In this document: positions 15,889 to 24,754 of the stretch, in pieces
How the letters are laid out: the number at the start of each line of letters is the position of its first letter
Numbering within the stretch: the stretch's first letter is position 1
Source: Bacteroidia bacterium
GTDB lineage: Bacteria > Bacteroidota > Bacteroidia > Bacteroidales > Paludibacteraceae
DNA: 41,006 nucleotides
Assembly: GCA_009929375.1 (NCBI GenBank)
Contig: SAAO01000003.1
Span: 117,128 to 158,133, forward strand
Direction: 5' to 3'
Program-made: the position numbers and the translations under genes
The notes under the pieces: generated by a model
What the model was told of the DNA's origin: nothing
The model's input: only the letters and a program-made list of their open reading frames with translations
Databases searched by the model: none

Positions 15889-15896
15889 TATATTTG
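15889..15896 (+). promoter_or_regulatory. -7 promoter element for the kinase/regulator operon
   Basis: TATATTTG, exact TAnnTTTG match, 42 bp before the kinase ATG. A CTGTAC/GTACAG inverted repeat lies about 30-50 bp upstream and could be an operator. Confidence 0.5.
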
Positions 15897-15938
15897 TGGC
15901 TTAAATGAAATTTATCACATTTATGTGAGAATGATCAA

Positions 15939-18062
15939 ATGAGGCTAAAACTACCTGCATTCATTGTGCAAATCTGCAGAAATGTCGTAAAGAATCATGA
16001 CAATCAGCAATATACTTCTGAAAGTTCAGAGGCACAACTTACTGATGCAGAAATAAACGCCCTACATACAAAAATCGGGGAGCTCGAAAAACAAAACCGC
16101 ACATTAGTTACCGAAGAAGCCAGATTTCATAACGAAAGAGAGTATTACAAAGATATTTTCAACAATCAACCAGCGGGATTATACCGCATGAAGACCTTTA
16201 AAAAACGCAAATGGGATTTGGTCAGCATGCAAAATACCGAAAAAATTCCCTTTTACATAGAGTTTGCAAGCGATCGTTTTTTTGAAATACTCGGAATGAG
16301 CAAAGAAGAATTCAACGACAATCCATCTTCATTCATTGCACTTCTGCCCGAAAGCGATCAAATTTCATTTCTGAAAACAAATATCACAGCCAACAGACAT
16401 TATAAACCCTTTCGCTGGGAAGGTAAAATCAGTACACAAAAGAAAACAAAATGGATTCGCTTTGAATCTATCCCCAGTAAGCTTGAAAACGGCGACATAC
16501 AATGGACAGGTATTTTGTACGACATAAGCGAATGGAAAGAAACCGAAGATGCTCTTCAAAAAAGCCGCTTACAACTAGAGGATGTGCTTGTAGGAGCTAA
16601 TGTGGGTACCCTGGAATGGAATGTGCAAACAGGCAAAGTGCGCTTCAACGAAATATGGGCAAAAAATCTTGGATTTACCCTTACCGAAGTAAATATCGGA
16701 TTGTTTTTTCTGGGAGCCAATGGCTGGAAATTTCTCACTCACCCCGACGACATTCCTTATGCTGAAGAAATGCTGAAAAGGCATTTTTCCGGCGAACTAC
16801 CTTATCATCAGGTAGAAGTGCGCATGCGTCACAAAAATGGCAAATGGTTATGGATCCGTCAGGAAGGAAAGGTAAAAACCTGGACGCCTGATGGCAAACC
16901 TGAGCTGATGTACGGAACTCATACAGACATTACAGCACGCAAAGAGGCTGAACTCACTTTGAGCAGACTGAATGAAGAACTCGAGGAACGTGTGGCAAAA
17001 CGTACTGCCGAGCTCGAAAAATTAAACACAGAACTCAAGGTAGCTGAACAGAAATTCCGTACAGTAGCAGATTTTTCATACACATGGGAATACTGGAAAG
17101 GTACTGATGGAAACATTATATTTATGTCGCCTTCGGTGGAAGCAATGACCGGATATAGTGTTCAGGATTTTGAAAATGATCCGGAACTGCTTCACAAAAT
17201 AATTTATAAGCCGGACTTGCGCATCTGGGAGTCACATTTAGCCGAACGGCATCACTGCCAACAGCCCGAGAGCAGTATGGAGGCCACTTTCCGCATAGTA
17301 ACCAAGAGTGGCGAAATAAAATGGCTTGGCCACCTTTGCCGTTGTATTACTGTAGGCGGAAAAAATCTTGGTGTTCGTGTATCGAACCGCGATATCACCG
17401 ATAGTGTAGCCGCCAACAATGCGCTGCTCGATATAACCGTGAAAGTTGAAGAGCGTGAACGCAACAGATTCTCCCGCGAACTACACGATGGACTCGGCCC
17501 TCTCCTTTCCACCGTAAAGCTTTATTTCGACTGGCTGGCTGATACCGATGATGCCGAAAAACGTCAAATGATTATTCAAAAAGGTGGTTACTGCATTGAA
17601 ACTGCCATTGAAACTGCCCGTGAACTTGCCCGTGGAATAGGCTCACAAATGCTTGTTAATCTGGGATATGCAGGAGCCATCAGTCAGTTTGTCGAACGGA
17701 TAAACGACATGAGCAAAATCAAAATAACATTTGAAAGCAATACATCAATACGTTTCAACGACTTTCTGGAAACAACATTATACCGCATAAGTACCGAACT
17801 GATAAAGAACACGCTAAGCTATGGCGAAGCTTCACAGGCAGAAATACAGTTTATGTACGATGAGCAAAACAACGAAATTATTTTCAATTATGCAGATAAT
17901 GGCATTGGTTTTGATATAGAGAGAATCAGTGAAAAAGGAACCGGACTCGGCATTATGAACATTCAGCAGCGTGTAAAAGTATTGCGTGGTAGTTTGGAAA
18001 TGGAATCGAAACCCGGAGCCGGATCCAAAACCAGAATTCGTATTCCAGTAGAAAACTCTTAA
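15939..18062 (+). CDS. PAS-domain sensor histidine kinase (HisKA_3/NarL class)
   Basis: 707 aa, no transmembrane segment or signal peptide, so a cytoplasmic sensor. After a short N-terminal coiled coil (about 30-65) come three PAS modules (about 70-200, 210-340, 370-500; the second has the PAC ending GTHTDITARKEAE). A second coiled coil joins PAS2 and PAS3 (ELEERVAKRTAELEKLNTEL). The kinase core has phospho-acceptor His516 in RELHDGLGPLLS, the HisKA_3 form used with NarL/LuxR regulators, and a HATPase domain with N-box ELIKNTLSYGEA, ADNGIGFD and KGTGLGIMNIQQR. The N-box carries Ser-Tyr where His-Ala is common. The response regulator gene starts 19 bp downstream. The PAS ligand is not deducible. 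Confidence 0.92.
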   Translation: MRLKLPAFIVQICRNVVKNHDNQQYTSESSEAQLTDAEINALHTKIGELEKQNRTLVTEEARFHNEREYYKDIFNNQPAGLYRMKTFKKRKWDLVSMQNTEKIPFYIEFASDRFFEILGMSKEEFNDNPSSFIALLPESDQISFLKTNITANRHYKPFRWEGKISTQKKTKWIRFESIPSKLENGDIQWTGILYDISEWKETEDALQKSRLQLEDVLVGANVGTLEWNVQTGKVRFNEIWAKNLGFTLTEVNIGLFFLGANGWKFLTHPDDIPYAEEMLKRHFSGELPYHQVEVRMRHKNGKWLWIRQEGKVKTWTPDGKPELMYGTHTDITARKEAELTLSRLNEELEERVAKRTAELEKLNTELKVAEQKFRTVADFSYTWEYWKGTDGNIIFMSPSVEAMTGYSVQDFENDPELLHKIIYKPDLRIWESHLAERHHCQQPESSMEATFRIVTKSGEIKWLGHLCRCITVGGKNLGVRVSNRDITDSVAANNALLDITVKVEERERNRFSRELHDGLGPLLSTVKLYFDWLADTDDAEKRQMIIQKGGYCIETAIETARELARGIGSQMLVNLGYAGAISQFVERINDMSKIKITFESNTSIRFNDFLETTLYRISTELIKNTLSYGEASQAEIQFMYDEQNNEIIFNYADNGIGFDIERISEKGTGLGIMNIQQRVKVLRGSLEMESKPGAGSKTRIRIPVENS

Positions 18063-18081
18063 AATCACATTCAGTACATAA

Positions 18082-18726
18082 ATGAATAAAATTATCATTG
18101 TTGACGATCACTCTCTGTTTCGTGAAGGTATCAAACTACTCATCGACAACGAACAGTTGGGTTGCGTGGTGGCCGAAGCCGAAAATGGCAAGACATTTCT
18201 CGATCTGCTCGACCAGCATCAACCTGATTTGGTCATTATGGACATTGAAATGCCTGTAATGAATGGACTCGAAGCTATCAAACAAGGCTTAAAGCGACAG
18301 CCCAAAATCAAATTTCTGGTATTGACCATGCTCAACGAAAAAGCCAATTACACTGAAATTATTTATGCAGGTGCCATGGGTTTTGTTCTGAAAACAGCCG
18401 GAAAAAAGGAATTCGAACGTGCTATTAACACCATTATGGCCGGTGAAAGTTATTTTTCGCCAGAAATGCTCCGACAAATGCTCCTGAACACACAAAAAGA
18501 GAACGAACAGGAGGAACCCGAAAGAGCAAACTCATTCACGCAGCGTGAGCAGGAAGTGCTAAACCATTTGTGTGCCGGATTATCAGTTTCCGAAATTGCC
18601 GAAAAAATCTTTCTGAGCGTAAAAACAATCGAAGCGCACAGAGCTACATTGCTTCGCAAAACCAATACGCGAAACACTATAAACCTCGTACTTCATGCCA
18701 TAAAAAACAAACTGGTCGATATTTAA
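18082..18726 (+). CDS. NarL/FixJ-type response regulator
   Basis: 214 aa. The receiver domain has the acidic pair DDH (8-10), phospho-acceptor Asp54 in VIMDIEMP, the conserved Thr in LVLTML (82) and Lys104 in FVLKTAG. A LuxR-type HTH follows (about 148-210: FTQREQEVLNHLCAGLSVSE, then IAEKIFLSVKTIEAHR). It is cognate partner of the kinase encoded 19 bp upstream by position and by HisKA_3/NarL matching. Targets are unknown. A strong terminator follows, so the operon has two genes. Confidence 0.95.
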   Translation: MNKIIIVDDHSLFREGIKLLIDNEQLGCVVAEAENGKTFLDLLDQHQPDLVIMDIEMPVMNGLEAIKQGLKRQPKIKFLVLTMLNEKANYTEIIYAGAMGFVLKTAGKKEFERAINTIMAGESYFSPEMLRQMLLNTQKENEQEEPERANSFTQREQEVLNHLCAGLSVSEIAEKIFLSVKTIEAHRATLLRKTNTRNTINLVLHAIKNKLVDI

Positions 18727-18750
18727 CACCAAACCAACCTGATATTCAGA

Positions 18751-18788
18751 AAGCCTGTATGCAAATTTAAAGCATACAGGCTTTTTTG
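18751..18788 (+). terminator. Rho-independent terminator after the response regulator
   Basis: A perfect 12-bp stem AAGCCTGTATGC/GCATACAGGCTT around a 9-nt loop, followed by a T-tract. It separates the two-gene operon from the receiver-only paralogue. Confidence 0.9.
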
Positions 18789-18877
18789 TTATTCAGGGTT
18801 TACACCCACACTAATTTCAGGTTTTTCCCTAGATCTTTTTCAGGGATTTCTTTAAGAATTAAACGTCGTCTGATAGC

Positions 18878-18885
18878 TATTTTTG
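18878..18885 (+). promoter_or_regulatory. -7 promoter element for the receiver-only regulator
   Basis: TATTTTTG, exact TAnnTTTG match, 20 bp before the ATG at 18905. No good -33 box. Confidence 0.5.
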
Positions 18886-18904
18886 TAAAAAACAATTAAA
18901 GAAG

Positions 18905-19288
18905 ATGTTTAATATAATAGTAGTAGATGATCATTTACTTTTTCGCGAGGGCATAAAGCTCCTTATCGAGAAAGAAGGATTTGGCAAAGTAATAGCCGAA
19001 GCCCAAAATGGACTTGAACTGCTCGAAGTATTGCAACACGAACATCCCGATTTAATTATTATGGATATCGACATGCCTTATATGAATGGGCTCGAAGCAA
19101 CCAGAAAAGCTATTCAGCAATTTCCCGATTTGAAAATTCTGCTTCTTACCATGATGAGTGAATATGTAAACATTGCTGAAATAAAACAGTCGGGTGCTAT
19201 CGGGCATATTCTGAAATCGTCGGGAAAACGGGAGTTCGAAAAGGCCATCAGGTCGGTCATTCAGCAAACAGAAACATCATTTTGCTAA
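18905..19288 (+). CDS. Receiver-only response regulator (stand-alone REC domain)
   Basis: 127 aa closely similar to the receiver half of the preceding regulator, and plainly a tandem duplicate (VVDDHLLFREGIKLLIEKEG against VDDHSLFREGIKLLID). All receiver residues are kept: DDH at 8-10, Asp54 in IIMDIDMP, Thr82, Lys104 in HILKSSG. The frame stops after SVIQQTETSFC, exactly where the paralogue goes on (TIMAGESYFS) into its linker and LuxR HTH. I find no HTH remnant in any frame of the next 150 bp, so the HTH was lost, not frameshifted. With its own promoter and intact phosphorylation site it could be a functional phosphate sink or CheY-like output for the same kinase. Decay to a pseudogene is the alternative. 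Confidence 0.85.
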   Translation: MFNIIVVDDHLLFREGIKLLIEKEGFGKVIAEAQNGLELLEVLQHEHPDLIIMDIDMPYMNGLEATRKAIQQFPDLKILLLTMMSEYVNIAEIKQSGAIGHILKSSGKREFEKAIRSVIQQTETSFC

Positions 19289-19446
19289 TCAAAATAAAAC
19301 CAAATCAGCAGGAAAATTATTTATTGTAGAAACTCAATCTATCTGCTTTAATTTAAAATTCACACCAACCTTAAAAAGATTGAAATAAACCACACAAAAA
19401 TCAGAATTCGTCATAATTCTATTAATTATTTGTTTGTTTAATATCC

Positions 19447-19482
19447 GAAACGCCACTTCTGCTCTCGCAGGAGAGGCGTTTC
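19447..19482. terminator. Strong hairpin between the receiver gene and the C1 peptidase
   Basis: GAAACGCC...GGCGTTTC with an inner CTTCTGC/GCAGGAG pairing (or alternatively CTCTC/GAGAG), total stem about 15 bp. There is no U-tract on either side. It may back up termination between convergent genes. Confidence 0.5.
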
Positions 19483-19487
19483 ACATT

Positions 19488-19532
19488 AAAAAAACAACGG
19501 GGAGTTCATCGTATGACGAACTCCCCGTTGTT
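19488..19532 (-). terminator. Rho-independent terminator after the C1 peptidase gene
   Basis: A 15-bp perfect stem (AACAACGGGGAGTTC with GAACTCCCCGTTGTT, 19493-19532) runs into seven or more T on the minus strand, 19 bp past the peptidase stop. A-rich DNA on the other side may make it bidirectional. Confidence 0.9.
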
Positions 19533-19550
19533 ATATAAAAAAAGCCGGAT

Positions 19551-20744
19551 TTACTTTATTCCCAGTTTTTTCAAAATATCCTTTGGCACTGCATCTTTAT
19601 GTACCACGATATTGATGGTTTTATGTAACACAAACGATTCGCTGGCATACCAGATTCCTTTGTATTTACTATCGGTTCCCCATGAATTTTTCACCAGATA
19701 ATACTTTCCTCCGTTCTGATCTTTTGCCATGCCATAAATTACCATACCATGATCGTCGGTAGTCTGATAATTATCAAAACCCTGCTGACGAAGCTCCTGA
19801 GTTACTTTTACTTCAGGCTGAGGACCATTGGCAGCCAGAATTTTCGCTTCCATTTCTTTCTGCGAAATATTCAGCCAGCGAGCCTGATCCGAACCCGGAA
19901 GATTTTCCTTTTTCAACTCAGGGTTTACGGCTACACCGTTGCGGGTAAAGCCCTTTTCGCTCACGTCCGAACCCCAGGCAATTGTATATCCTTTATCCAC
20001 AGCATTTTCGAACACTTTTGCAAACTCATCGAGAGGCAGATTGTACGACTCGCCCCAGCGCCAGTTATCAGGAATTTCGATGGCAAATTTTGTGTAAAAA
20101 GGATGATGCGTAAATGAAGTCAGCGAAACGTAATCGTCCATATTCAGTCCGAGCGATTGCGCATAAGTCACAGGTGTAAACTTCTTACCGTTTACTGTAA
20201 ATTCAGTTGGCAGTTTGCCAAGATATGCATCCAGAATACCATCGAAACCAGCTTTCCATGCTGTAGAAAGTTTTTTGTTTGGATTGCCTATCAGCGTTTT
20301 CACATACGATCCGGTCAGCGCATCAAGTTCGCCGTGACGATGATTTTCTTCACCATAATTCAGACCATTCATCTGCTCTTCGGGAACAATTCCGTAGTTT
20401 TTAAGCACATACATTACGTCGTGAAACGATCCACCAGCAGCAAAGTTAATGTGACCATTGGTACGCACGAATTTATCGGCTTTATCGGAATAAGAGTGGT
20501 ACACCACAAACATTTCCGACAAATCGACTTCTGGTTTTCCCATGCGAAGTAACTCAGACTCGAAAAATCCAAGCCCCGAAAAGCTCCAACAGGTTCCCGA
20601 ACTGGCCTGATTTTTAACAGGCGTAATTTTATTTTCCTTTACTATTGTAAATTGAAAAGTATCCACTGCCGCAGTGGTTTTGTCAGCTGCAAAAGTTGTA
20701 GCTGCAAAAGCTGCGAGGATACAGGATAAAAGGAGTTTGTTCAT
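19551..20744 (-). CDS. Secreted C1 papain-family peptidase (aminopeptidase C/bleomycin hydrolase type)
   Basis: 397 aa. A cleavable signal peptide ends near residue 19 (LLLSCILAAFAATTFAA). The catalytic triad reads Cys52 in SSGTCWSFSG, His in TTDDHGMVIYG and Asn in LVKNSWG, all intact, with the oxyanion Gln in VKNQ. Long insertions between Cys and His match the C1B (bleomycin hydrolase/PepC) subfamily, whose usual members are cytoplasmic hexamers; here the protein is exported, as in several Bacteroidetes homologues. Likely a periplasmic or outer aminopeptidase in peptide use. A TGTTTCA/TGAAACC repeat region lies upstream; no clear promoter is visible. Confidence 0.92.
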   Translation of the reverse strand: MNKLLLSCILAAFAATTFAADKTTAAVDTFQFTIVKENKITPVKNQASSGTCWSFSGLGFFESELLRMGKPEVDLSEMFVVYHSYSDKADKFVRTNGHINFAAGGSFHDVMYVLKNYGIVPEEQMNGLNYGEENHRHGELDALTGSYVKTLIGNPNKKLSTAWKAGFDGILDAYLGKLPTEFTVNGKKFTPVTYAQSLGLNMDDYVSLTSFTHHPFYTKFAIEIPDNWRWGESYNLPLDEFAKVFENAVDKGYTIAWGSDVSEKGFTRNGVAVNPELKKENLPGSDQARWLNISQKEMEAKILAANGPQPEVKVTQELRQQGFDNYQTTDDHGMVIYGMAKDQNGGKYYLVKNSWGTDSKYKGIWYASESFVLHKTINIVVHKDAVPKDILKKLGIK

Positions 20745-20770
20745 AAAGTAAATGAAGTTGATTGTTTTAG

Positions 20771-20850
20771 TGTTTCATGTTTCAGTGTTTCATTTGAGCA
20801 TATAGTAACCTACATAATTATGAAACCTGAAACCTTTGAAACCCTGAAAC
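20771..20850. repeat. Clustered TGTTTCA / TGAAACC repeats in inverted orientation
   Basis: Three TGTTTCA words (20771-20777, 20778-20784, 20786-20792) face four TGAAAC(C) words (20821-20827, 20828-20834, about 20837-20843, 20845-20850). The two clusters can pair into a long imperfect hairpin. It lies between pepD (stop at 20859) and the C1 peptidase start. Confidence 0.65.
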
Positions 20851-20858
20851 TTTTAATA

Positions 20859-22322
20859 TTATTTTACCGGTATATTTGCCAATGTTTCAACCAGATAGTC
20901 CCAGAACATTTTCACGGTGGCAATGTTCACTTTTTCGTCGGGTGAGTGTGGGTAACGAATGGTTGGTCCGAACGAAATCATATCCATATTCGGATAATTA
21001 GTGCCCAGAATACCGCATTCGAGACCGGCATGAATAATCATCACCTTCGGAGTTTTGCCGTATTTGTTTTCGTACACTGTGGTCATTTCCTTCAAAATCG
21101 GAGAATTCAGATTCGGTTTCCAACCGGGATAACCGCCTGTGAATTCAATTTTGGCTCCGGCCAGCGCAAATGTACTTTCAATCACTGAGGCAAGTTCCTC
21201 TTTGCGCGAATCTACTGAACTACGCAAAAGTGATTTCAGCTCTACTGTTTTTCCGTTCGATTTAATAATGGCGAGATTATTTGATGTTTCCACTACCGAA
21301 GGAAGTTCGGGAAGCACACGATAAACGCCGTTAAAACAAGCTGTAACACCATTAATCAGGTCGTCCTGAATTTCTTCGGGAAGCAAACCTGAAGGCAGGT
21401 CTACCTGTTCAACGCTGAGTGTAATGTTTCCTTCCACACCTTTAAACTCTTCAGTGAAAAGCTCCTGACATTCAGCTGCAAAGTCGAGAATGTCCTGTAC
21501 ACCTTCTTCAGGTACGGTTATTACGGCAAATGCTTCACGAGGAATGGCGTTGCGCAAACTTCCGCCATCAATGCTGGCAAGACGTGCTTCATATTCAGCT
21601 ACAGCTTCTTTGAGGAAGCGGAACATAAGTTTGTTGGCATTGGCACGTTGCAGGTGAATATCCACCCCAGAGTGACCTCCCTTGAGACCTGTGAGCGATA
21701 CTTTAAGTGCCACATCACCTTCGGGCACTTCCACTTCCTGATAAGCAAAAGTAATGTTGGCATCCAAACCACCTGCACAACCTACATAAAGTTCGCCCTC
21801 GTCTTCAGAGTCCATATTGATGAGAATATCGCCTTTCAGAAATCCGGGTTGGAGACCAAAAGCACCAAACATTCCTGTTTCTTCATCTACTGTAATAAAC
21901 ATTTCGATAGCCGGATGAGCAATATCTTTCGACTCGAGCACAGCCATTGCAGCAGCAACACCAATACCGTTATCGGCTCCCAGAGTAGTATCTTTAGCTG
22001 TCACCCATTCGCCATCGATATAAGCCTGAATAGGATCGGTTTCGAAGTTATGTGCAATTCCGCTGTTTTTCTGTGGCACCATGTCCATATGAGCCTGTAA
22101 AACCACTGCTTTGCGGTTTTCCATGCCGGGAGTAGCCGGTTTGCGCACGAGTACGTTTCCAACCTCATCGCGAAGCGTTTCAAGTCCCAGCGATTTTCCA
22201 AAGTTTTCGATAAATGTACCTACAGGTTCTTTCTTTCCCGAAGGACGTGGCACCTGAGTGAGGCTGTAAAAATGTTGCCAGAGCGCTTTAGGCTCCAACT
22301 GACGAATGTAATTTGCTTCCAT
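20859..22322 (-). CDS. pepD: Aminoacyl-histidine dipeptidase (cytosol non-specific dipeptidase, M20C)
   Basis: 487 aa zinc dipeptidase that hydrolyses a broad range of dipeptides, classically carnosine/Xaa-His, in the cytoplasm. Metal and catalytic residues are visible: His78 and Asp80 in LQAHMDMVPQKN, Asp117 in GADNGIGVA, Glu147/Glu148 in TVDEETG, Asp171 in NMDSEDEGEL, and a His in the C-terminal SFGPTIRYPHSPDEKV segment. A central lid domain has GLKGGHSGVDIH. There is no signal peptide. Length matches the family. A perfect GAATAATTATTC palindrome (22337-22348) lies just upstream of the start and could be an operator. Confidence 0.96.
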   Translation of the reverse strand: MEANYIRQLEPKALWQHFYSLTQVPRPSGKKEPVGTFIENFGKSLGLETLRDEVGNVLVRKPATPGMENRKAVVLQAHMDMVPQKNSGIAHNFETDPIQAYIDGEWVTAKDTTLGADNGIGVAAAMAVLESKDIAHPAIEMFITVDEETGMFGAFGLQPGFLKGDILINMDSEDEGELYVGCAGGLDANITFAYQEVEVPEGDVALKVSLTGLKGGHSGVDIHLQRANANKLMFRFLKEAVAEYEARLASIDGGSLRNAIPREAFAVITVPEEGVQDILDFAAECQELFTEEFKGVEGNITLSVEQVDLPSGLLPEEIQDDLINGVTACFNGVYRVLPELPSVVETSNNLAIIKSNGKTVELKSLLRSSVDSRKEELASVIESTFALAGAKIEFTGGYPGWKPNLNSPILKEMTTVYENKYGKTPKVMIIHAGLECGILGTNYPNMDMISFGPTIRYPHSPDEKVNIATVKMFWDYLVETLANIPVK

Positions 22323-22336
22323 ATATGTTTTGTTTT

Positions 22337-22348
22337 GAATAATTATTC
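22337..22348. promoter_or_regulatory. Perfect 12-bp palindrome upstream of pepD
   Basis: GAATAATTATTC, 15 bp before the pepD ATG. It might bind a regulator, but AT-rich palindromes arise by chance. Confidence 0.25.
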
Positions 22349-22438
22349 AGGGTTATGTTATTTGCAAATATCCGTATTTTTTTTGGATTTTCTTTTTGAG
22401 TTAGGGTAATTTAACGGACACAAAAACAAAGTTCTTAC

Positions 22439-22485
22439 AAAAAAACGACTCCCGAAACAGGGCTTATAAAGTCCGGTTTCGGGAG
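22439..22485 (-). terminator. Rho-independent terminator after the DUF1080 gene
   Basis: CTCCCGAAAC and GTTTCGGGAG form a perfect 10-bp stem; on the minus strand it is followed by TCGTTTTTTT. It closes the Gfo - ApbE-like - DUF1080 operon. Confidence 0.85.
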
Positions 22486-22513
22486 CTGCATGTGTTTTTC
22501 TCAATAAATACGT

Positions 22514-23866
22514 TTACAATTCCTTGATTTTTATATTTTTAAACCATACTTCATCGCCATGATCCTGCAAAAGTATGTTGCCTTCGGCAGCCTCGCCAAA
22601 GCCCGGCCATACGCTGTATTTGCTGTAGTTCACCAAGGCCTGCCACATTTGCGTACCACGTTCGTATTCCACAATTTTTGTGTCGTTCAGGTAATGTTCC
22701 ACCTTATTGTCTTTCACTACAATGCGTGCATTGTTAAAAAATCCGCCTCTGAAAGGTTTGTTGGCCGGCGCAGGAATAAGATCGTAGAGCGAACCCAGTT
22801 TACGGTTACCTTTTACACCCAGTTTGGCATCGGGGTGATTGTTGTCGTCGAGAATCTGGAACTCGCAACCAATCGACGAGCCTTCGCCTTTGTTGAGCTC
22901 AGTATCCACGAAGTATTTAATTCCGCTATTGGCTCCCTTGGTAATCATAAAATCCACACTGAGTTCGAAGTTTTTGTATTTCCGAGTGGTTACAATATCG
23001 CCTCCATTAGCCGATTCACCACCTCCCGATTTCAGAACTTTCAACACTCCGTTTTCAATTTTCCAGCCTTTATCAGGAAAAGTTTTAAGTTTGGCTCCAC
23101 GCCATCCCTCAGTGGTTTTTCCATCCCAAAGCAATTTCCAACCCTGTGAAGCTTCAGTTTTTGAAATAAAATTATCGATGCGGTTTACTTCAGGAGCAGC
23201 TTCACTCTCAGGTTTGCGAACTTTTTCCAAGTCGGTTGTACATATGCGAATATTTTTCCATTGCACAGTAGCTCCTTCCTGTTCAGCCTTTCCGATAGCA
23301 TGTACCTGCAAAGCAATAAAACCGCTCTTTGTTGTATTGTCGAGCAGGTTTGCACATGGAACTCCGTTCAGCCATGTACGAATAATTGTATCAATAGCTT
23401 CAATTCTTACCTTATTCCATTCGTTGGCGCGAAATGCTTTTTGTGCAGCAGGATTTAAATCGAGCGGATATATCCAACCCCTTCTGGCTTCATCGTAAAC
23501 ACCTGCGCTCCAGGCACGTGTCGATGGGTCAATTTCGCATTGATATCCGTGAACGCGTCCGTTTTGGTATTCTTTCAGACTATTGCTGCGAAACTGAATA
23601 CCTGAATTCAGACGATTGTCTACTTTAAATTCAAGTTCAAGAATAAAATTATTGTACATTTTAGTGGTAGCCAGAAAAGTGTTAGGCGTATTCATTTTTG
23701 AAATACCTGTAATAATTCCATCCTTCACTACATATTCGGCTGTTCCGTTGAGTTTTTTCCAGCCTTTCAGATTTTTGCCATTGAAAAGCATTTCCCATTT
23801 TTCCTGTGAAAATGCCGTCAGCGAGGCAAACATCAAAATTGATAAAATTAAATTGCGTGTTTTCAT
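22514..23866 (-). CDS. Secreted protein with two DUF1080 (3-keto-disaccharide hydrolase) domains
   Basis: 450 aa. A signal peptide ([20 protein letters not shown]) is followed by two copies of the DUF1080 lectin-like beta-sandwich: about 22-205 ([19 protein letters not shown]...NSGIQFRS) and about 240-450 ([17 protein letters not shown]...NSGIKYFV). Each copy has the LF/LWxGKxxxGW opening and the NSGI core. DUF1080 proteins have been shown to hydrolyse 3-keto-glycosides made by Gfo/Idh/MocA oxidoreductases, and such an oxidoreductase begins this operon. Most family members carry one domain; the tandem form suggests one catalytic and one binding copy or two specificities. Expected location is the periplasm. 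Confidence 0.9.
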   Translation of the reverse strand: MKTRNLILSILMFASLTAFSQEKWEMLFNGKNLKGWKKLNGTAEYVVKDGIITGISKMNTPNTFLATTKMYNNFILELEFKVDNRLNSGIQFRSNSLKEYQNGRVHGYQCEIDPSTRAWSAGVYDEARRGWIYPLDLNPAAQKAFRANEWNKVRIEAIDTIIRTWLNGVPCANLLDNTTKSGFIALQVHAIGKAEQEGATVQWKNIRICTTDLEKVRKPESEAAPEVNRIDNFISKTEASQGWKLLWDGKTTEGWRGAKLKTFPDKGWKIENGVLKVLKSGGGESANGGDIVTTRKYKNFELSVDFMITKGANSGIKYFVDTELNKGEGSSIGCEFQILDDNNHPDAKLGVKGNRKLGSLYDLIPAPANKPFRGGFFNNARIVVKDNKVEHYLNDTKIVEYERGTQMWQALVNYSKYSVWPGFGEAAEGNILLQDHGDEVWFKNIKIKEL

Positions 23867-23905
23867 TTGTATGATAATTATGTGTTTTGTTATTTTTTCA
23901 GGCTC

Positions 23906-24709
23906 TCATGCTTTCAGCCATCGTGCATTGAGATTTTCAAGCATCAAAGGCACTTCATTTTCCTTTGCCAGATAAACTGCAGTCGACAAGGCTTCACCTT
24001 CAGCTCCATCTCTTGTGATTACCGAAGCAACAGAAGCATTCGTGCCAGGAATTCCTGAACCTGGAATTAAAACAGGCCATTTTGTGTCCGGATGATTGCC
24101 CGAAGTGGTCAAACATTCGTCGTGTAACACACATTCAGCTTTCGTATCAGGCACCTGAATTTTCCAGCCTTCGCCAAACGGATGGTTTCCTTTGGCAAAA
24201 ACCGAGCTGTTACCAATATTAACAAGCGCATCCGGAATATTCTCATTTTTCAGAATTTCAGACACTTTTCGCAAAGCATAGCCTTTGATAAAACCCGACA
24301 AATCAAGTTTTACATTTACATGTGCAAATCGAATGCCCGGTCTTTCTATGTTCAGAAAATACTTTTCTTTTAAAAAAGGCGTTTCCGAGCCTGCAGTTAT
24401 ATCAAAATATCCAAGCGTTTTTTGATTATATATTTCGCATTCAGCCAGTATTTGCAGCATTTCCTCCGAAACATGTACTTCCTGTTTTCCTGCCAGGCGA
24501 TTTATATAACTCAGTTCAGTTTCCGGATTAAATTTATTGGCAAATGCTTCGATTCTCAAAACCTCAGCTTCAATTCTTTGAGCAACTCCCACCAACTCAT
24601 CTTCACTTACTTTCTTTATTATTATCAGGTCGATACGTGTAAACATAGCACTAAACCACGCATACAAAAAGTTTCGTCCGTCGGGAAGTGTTTTGTGGGA
24701 GAATTGCAT
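23906..24709 (-). CDS. ApbE-like protein (divergent FAD:protein FMN transferase)
   Basis: 267 aa. ApbE enzymes attach FMN to Thr/Ser of target proteins using FAD and Mg2+. Family motifs are recognisable but altered: MFTRIDLIII for the usual MGTxF start (Met22), FNPETELSYINR for SEIxxLN, DLSGFIKGYAL for DLGGIAKGYA, NIGNSSVFAKG for GGDIxxxG, and GAEGEALSTAVYL where the Mg-binding Asp of ADALATA would be Glu. There is no signal peptide or lipobox, unlike exported ApbE proteins of this phylum, so it should be cytoplasmic; a start at Met22 is possible. It sits 45 bp after the Gfo/Idh/MocA gene and 39 bp before DUF1080, hence in their operon. It may be a true transferase, or a relative with another role. 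Confidence 0.82.
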   Translation of the reverse strand: MQFSHKTLPDGRNFLYAWFSAMFTRIDLIIIKKVSEDELVGVAQRIEAEVLRIEAFANKFNPETELSYINRLAGKQEVHVSEEMLQILAECEIYNQKTLGYFDITAGSETPFLKEKYFLNIERPGIRFAHVNVKLDLSGFIKGYALRKVSEILKNENIPDALVNIGNSSVFAKGNHPFGEGWKIQVPDTKAECVLHDECLTTSGNHPDTKWPVLIPGSGIPGTNASVASVITRDGAEGEALSTAVYLAKENEVPLMLENLNARWLKA

Positions 24710-24754
24710 TCCGAACTACATTTCTGATTTTACATAAGAGTATTTATCAGCTCA

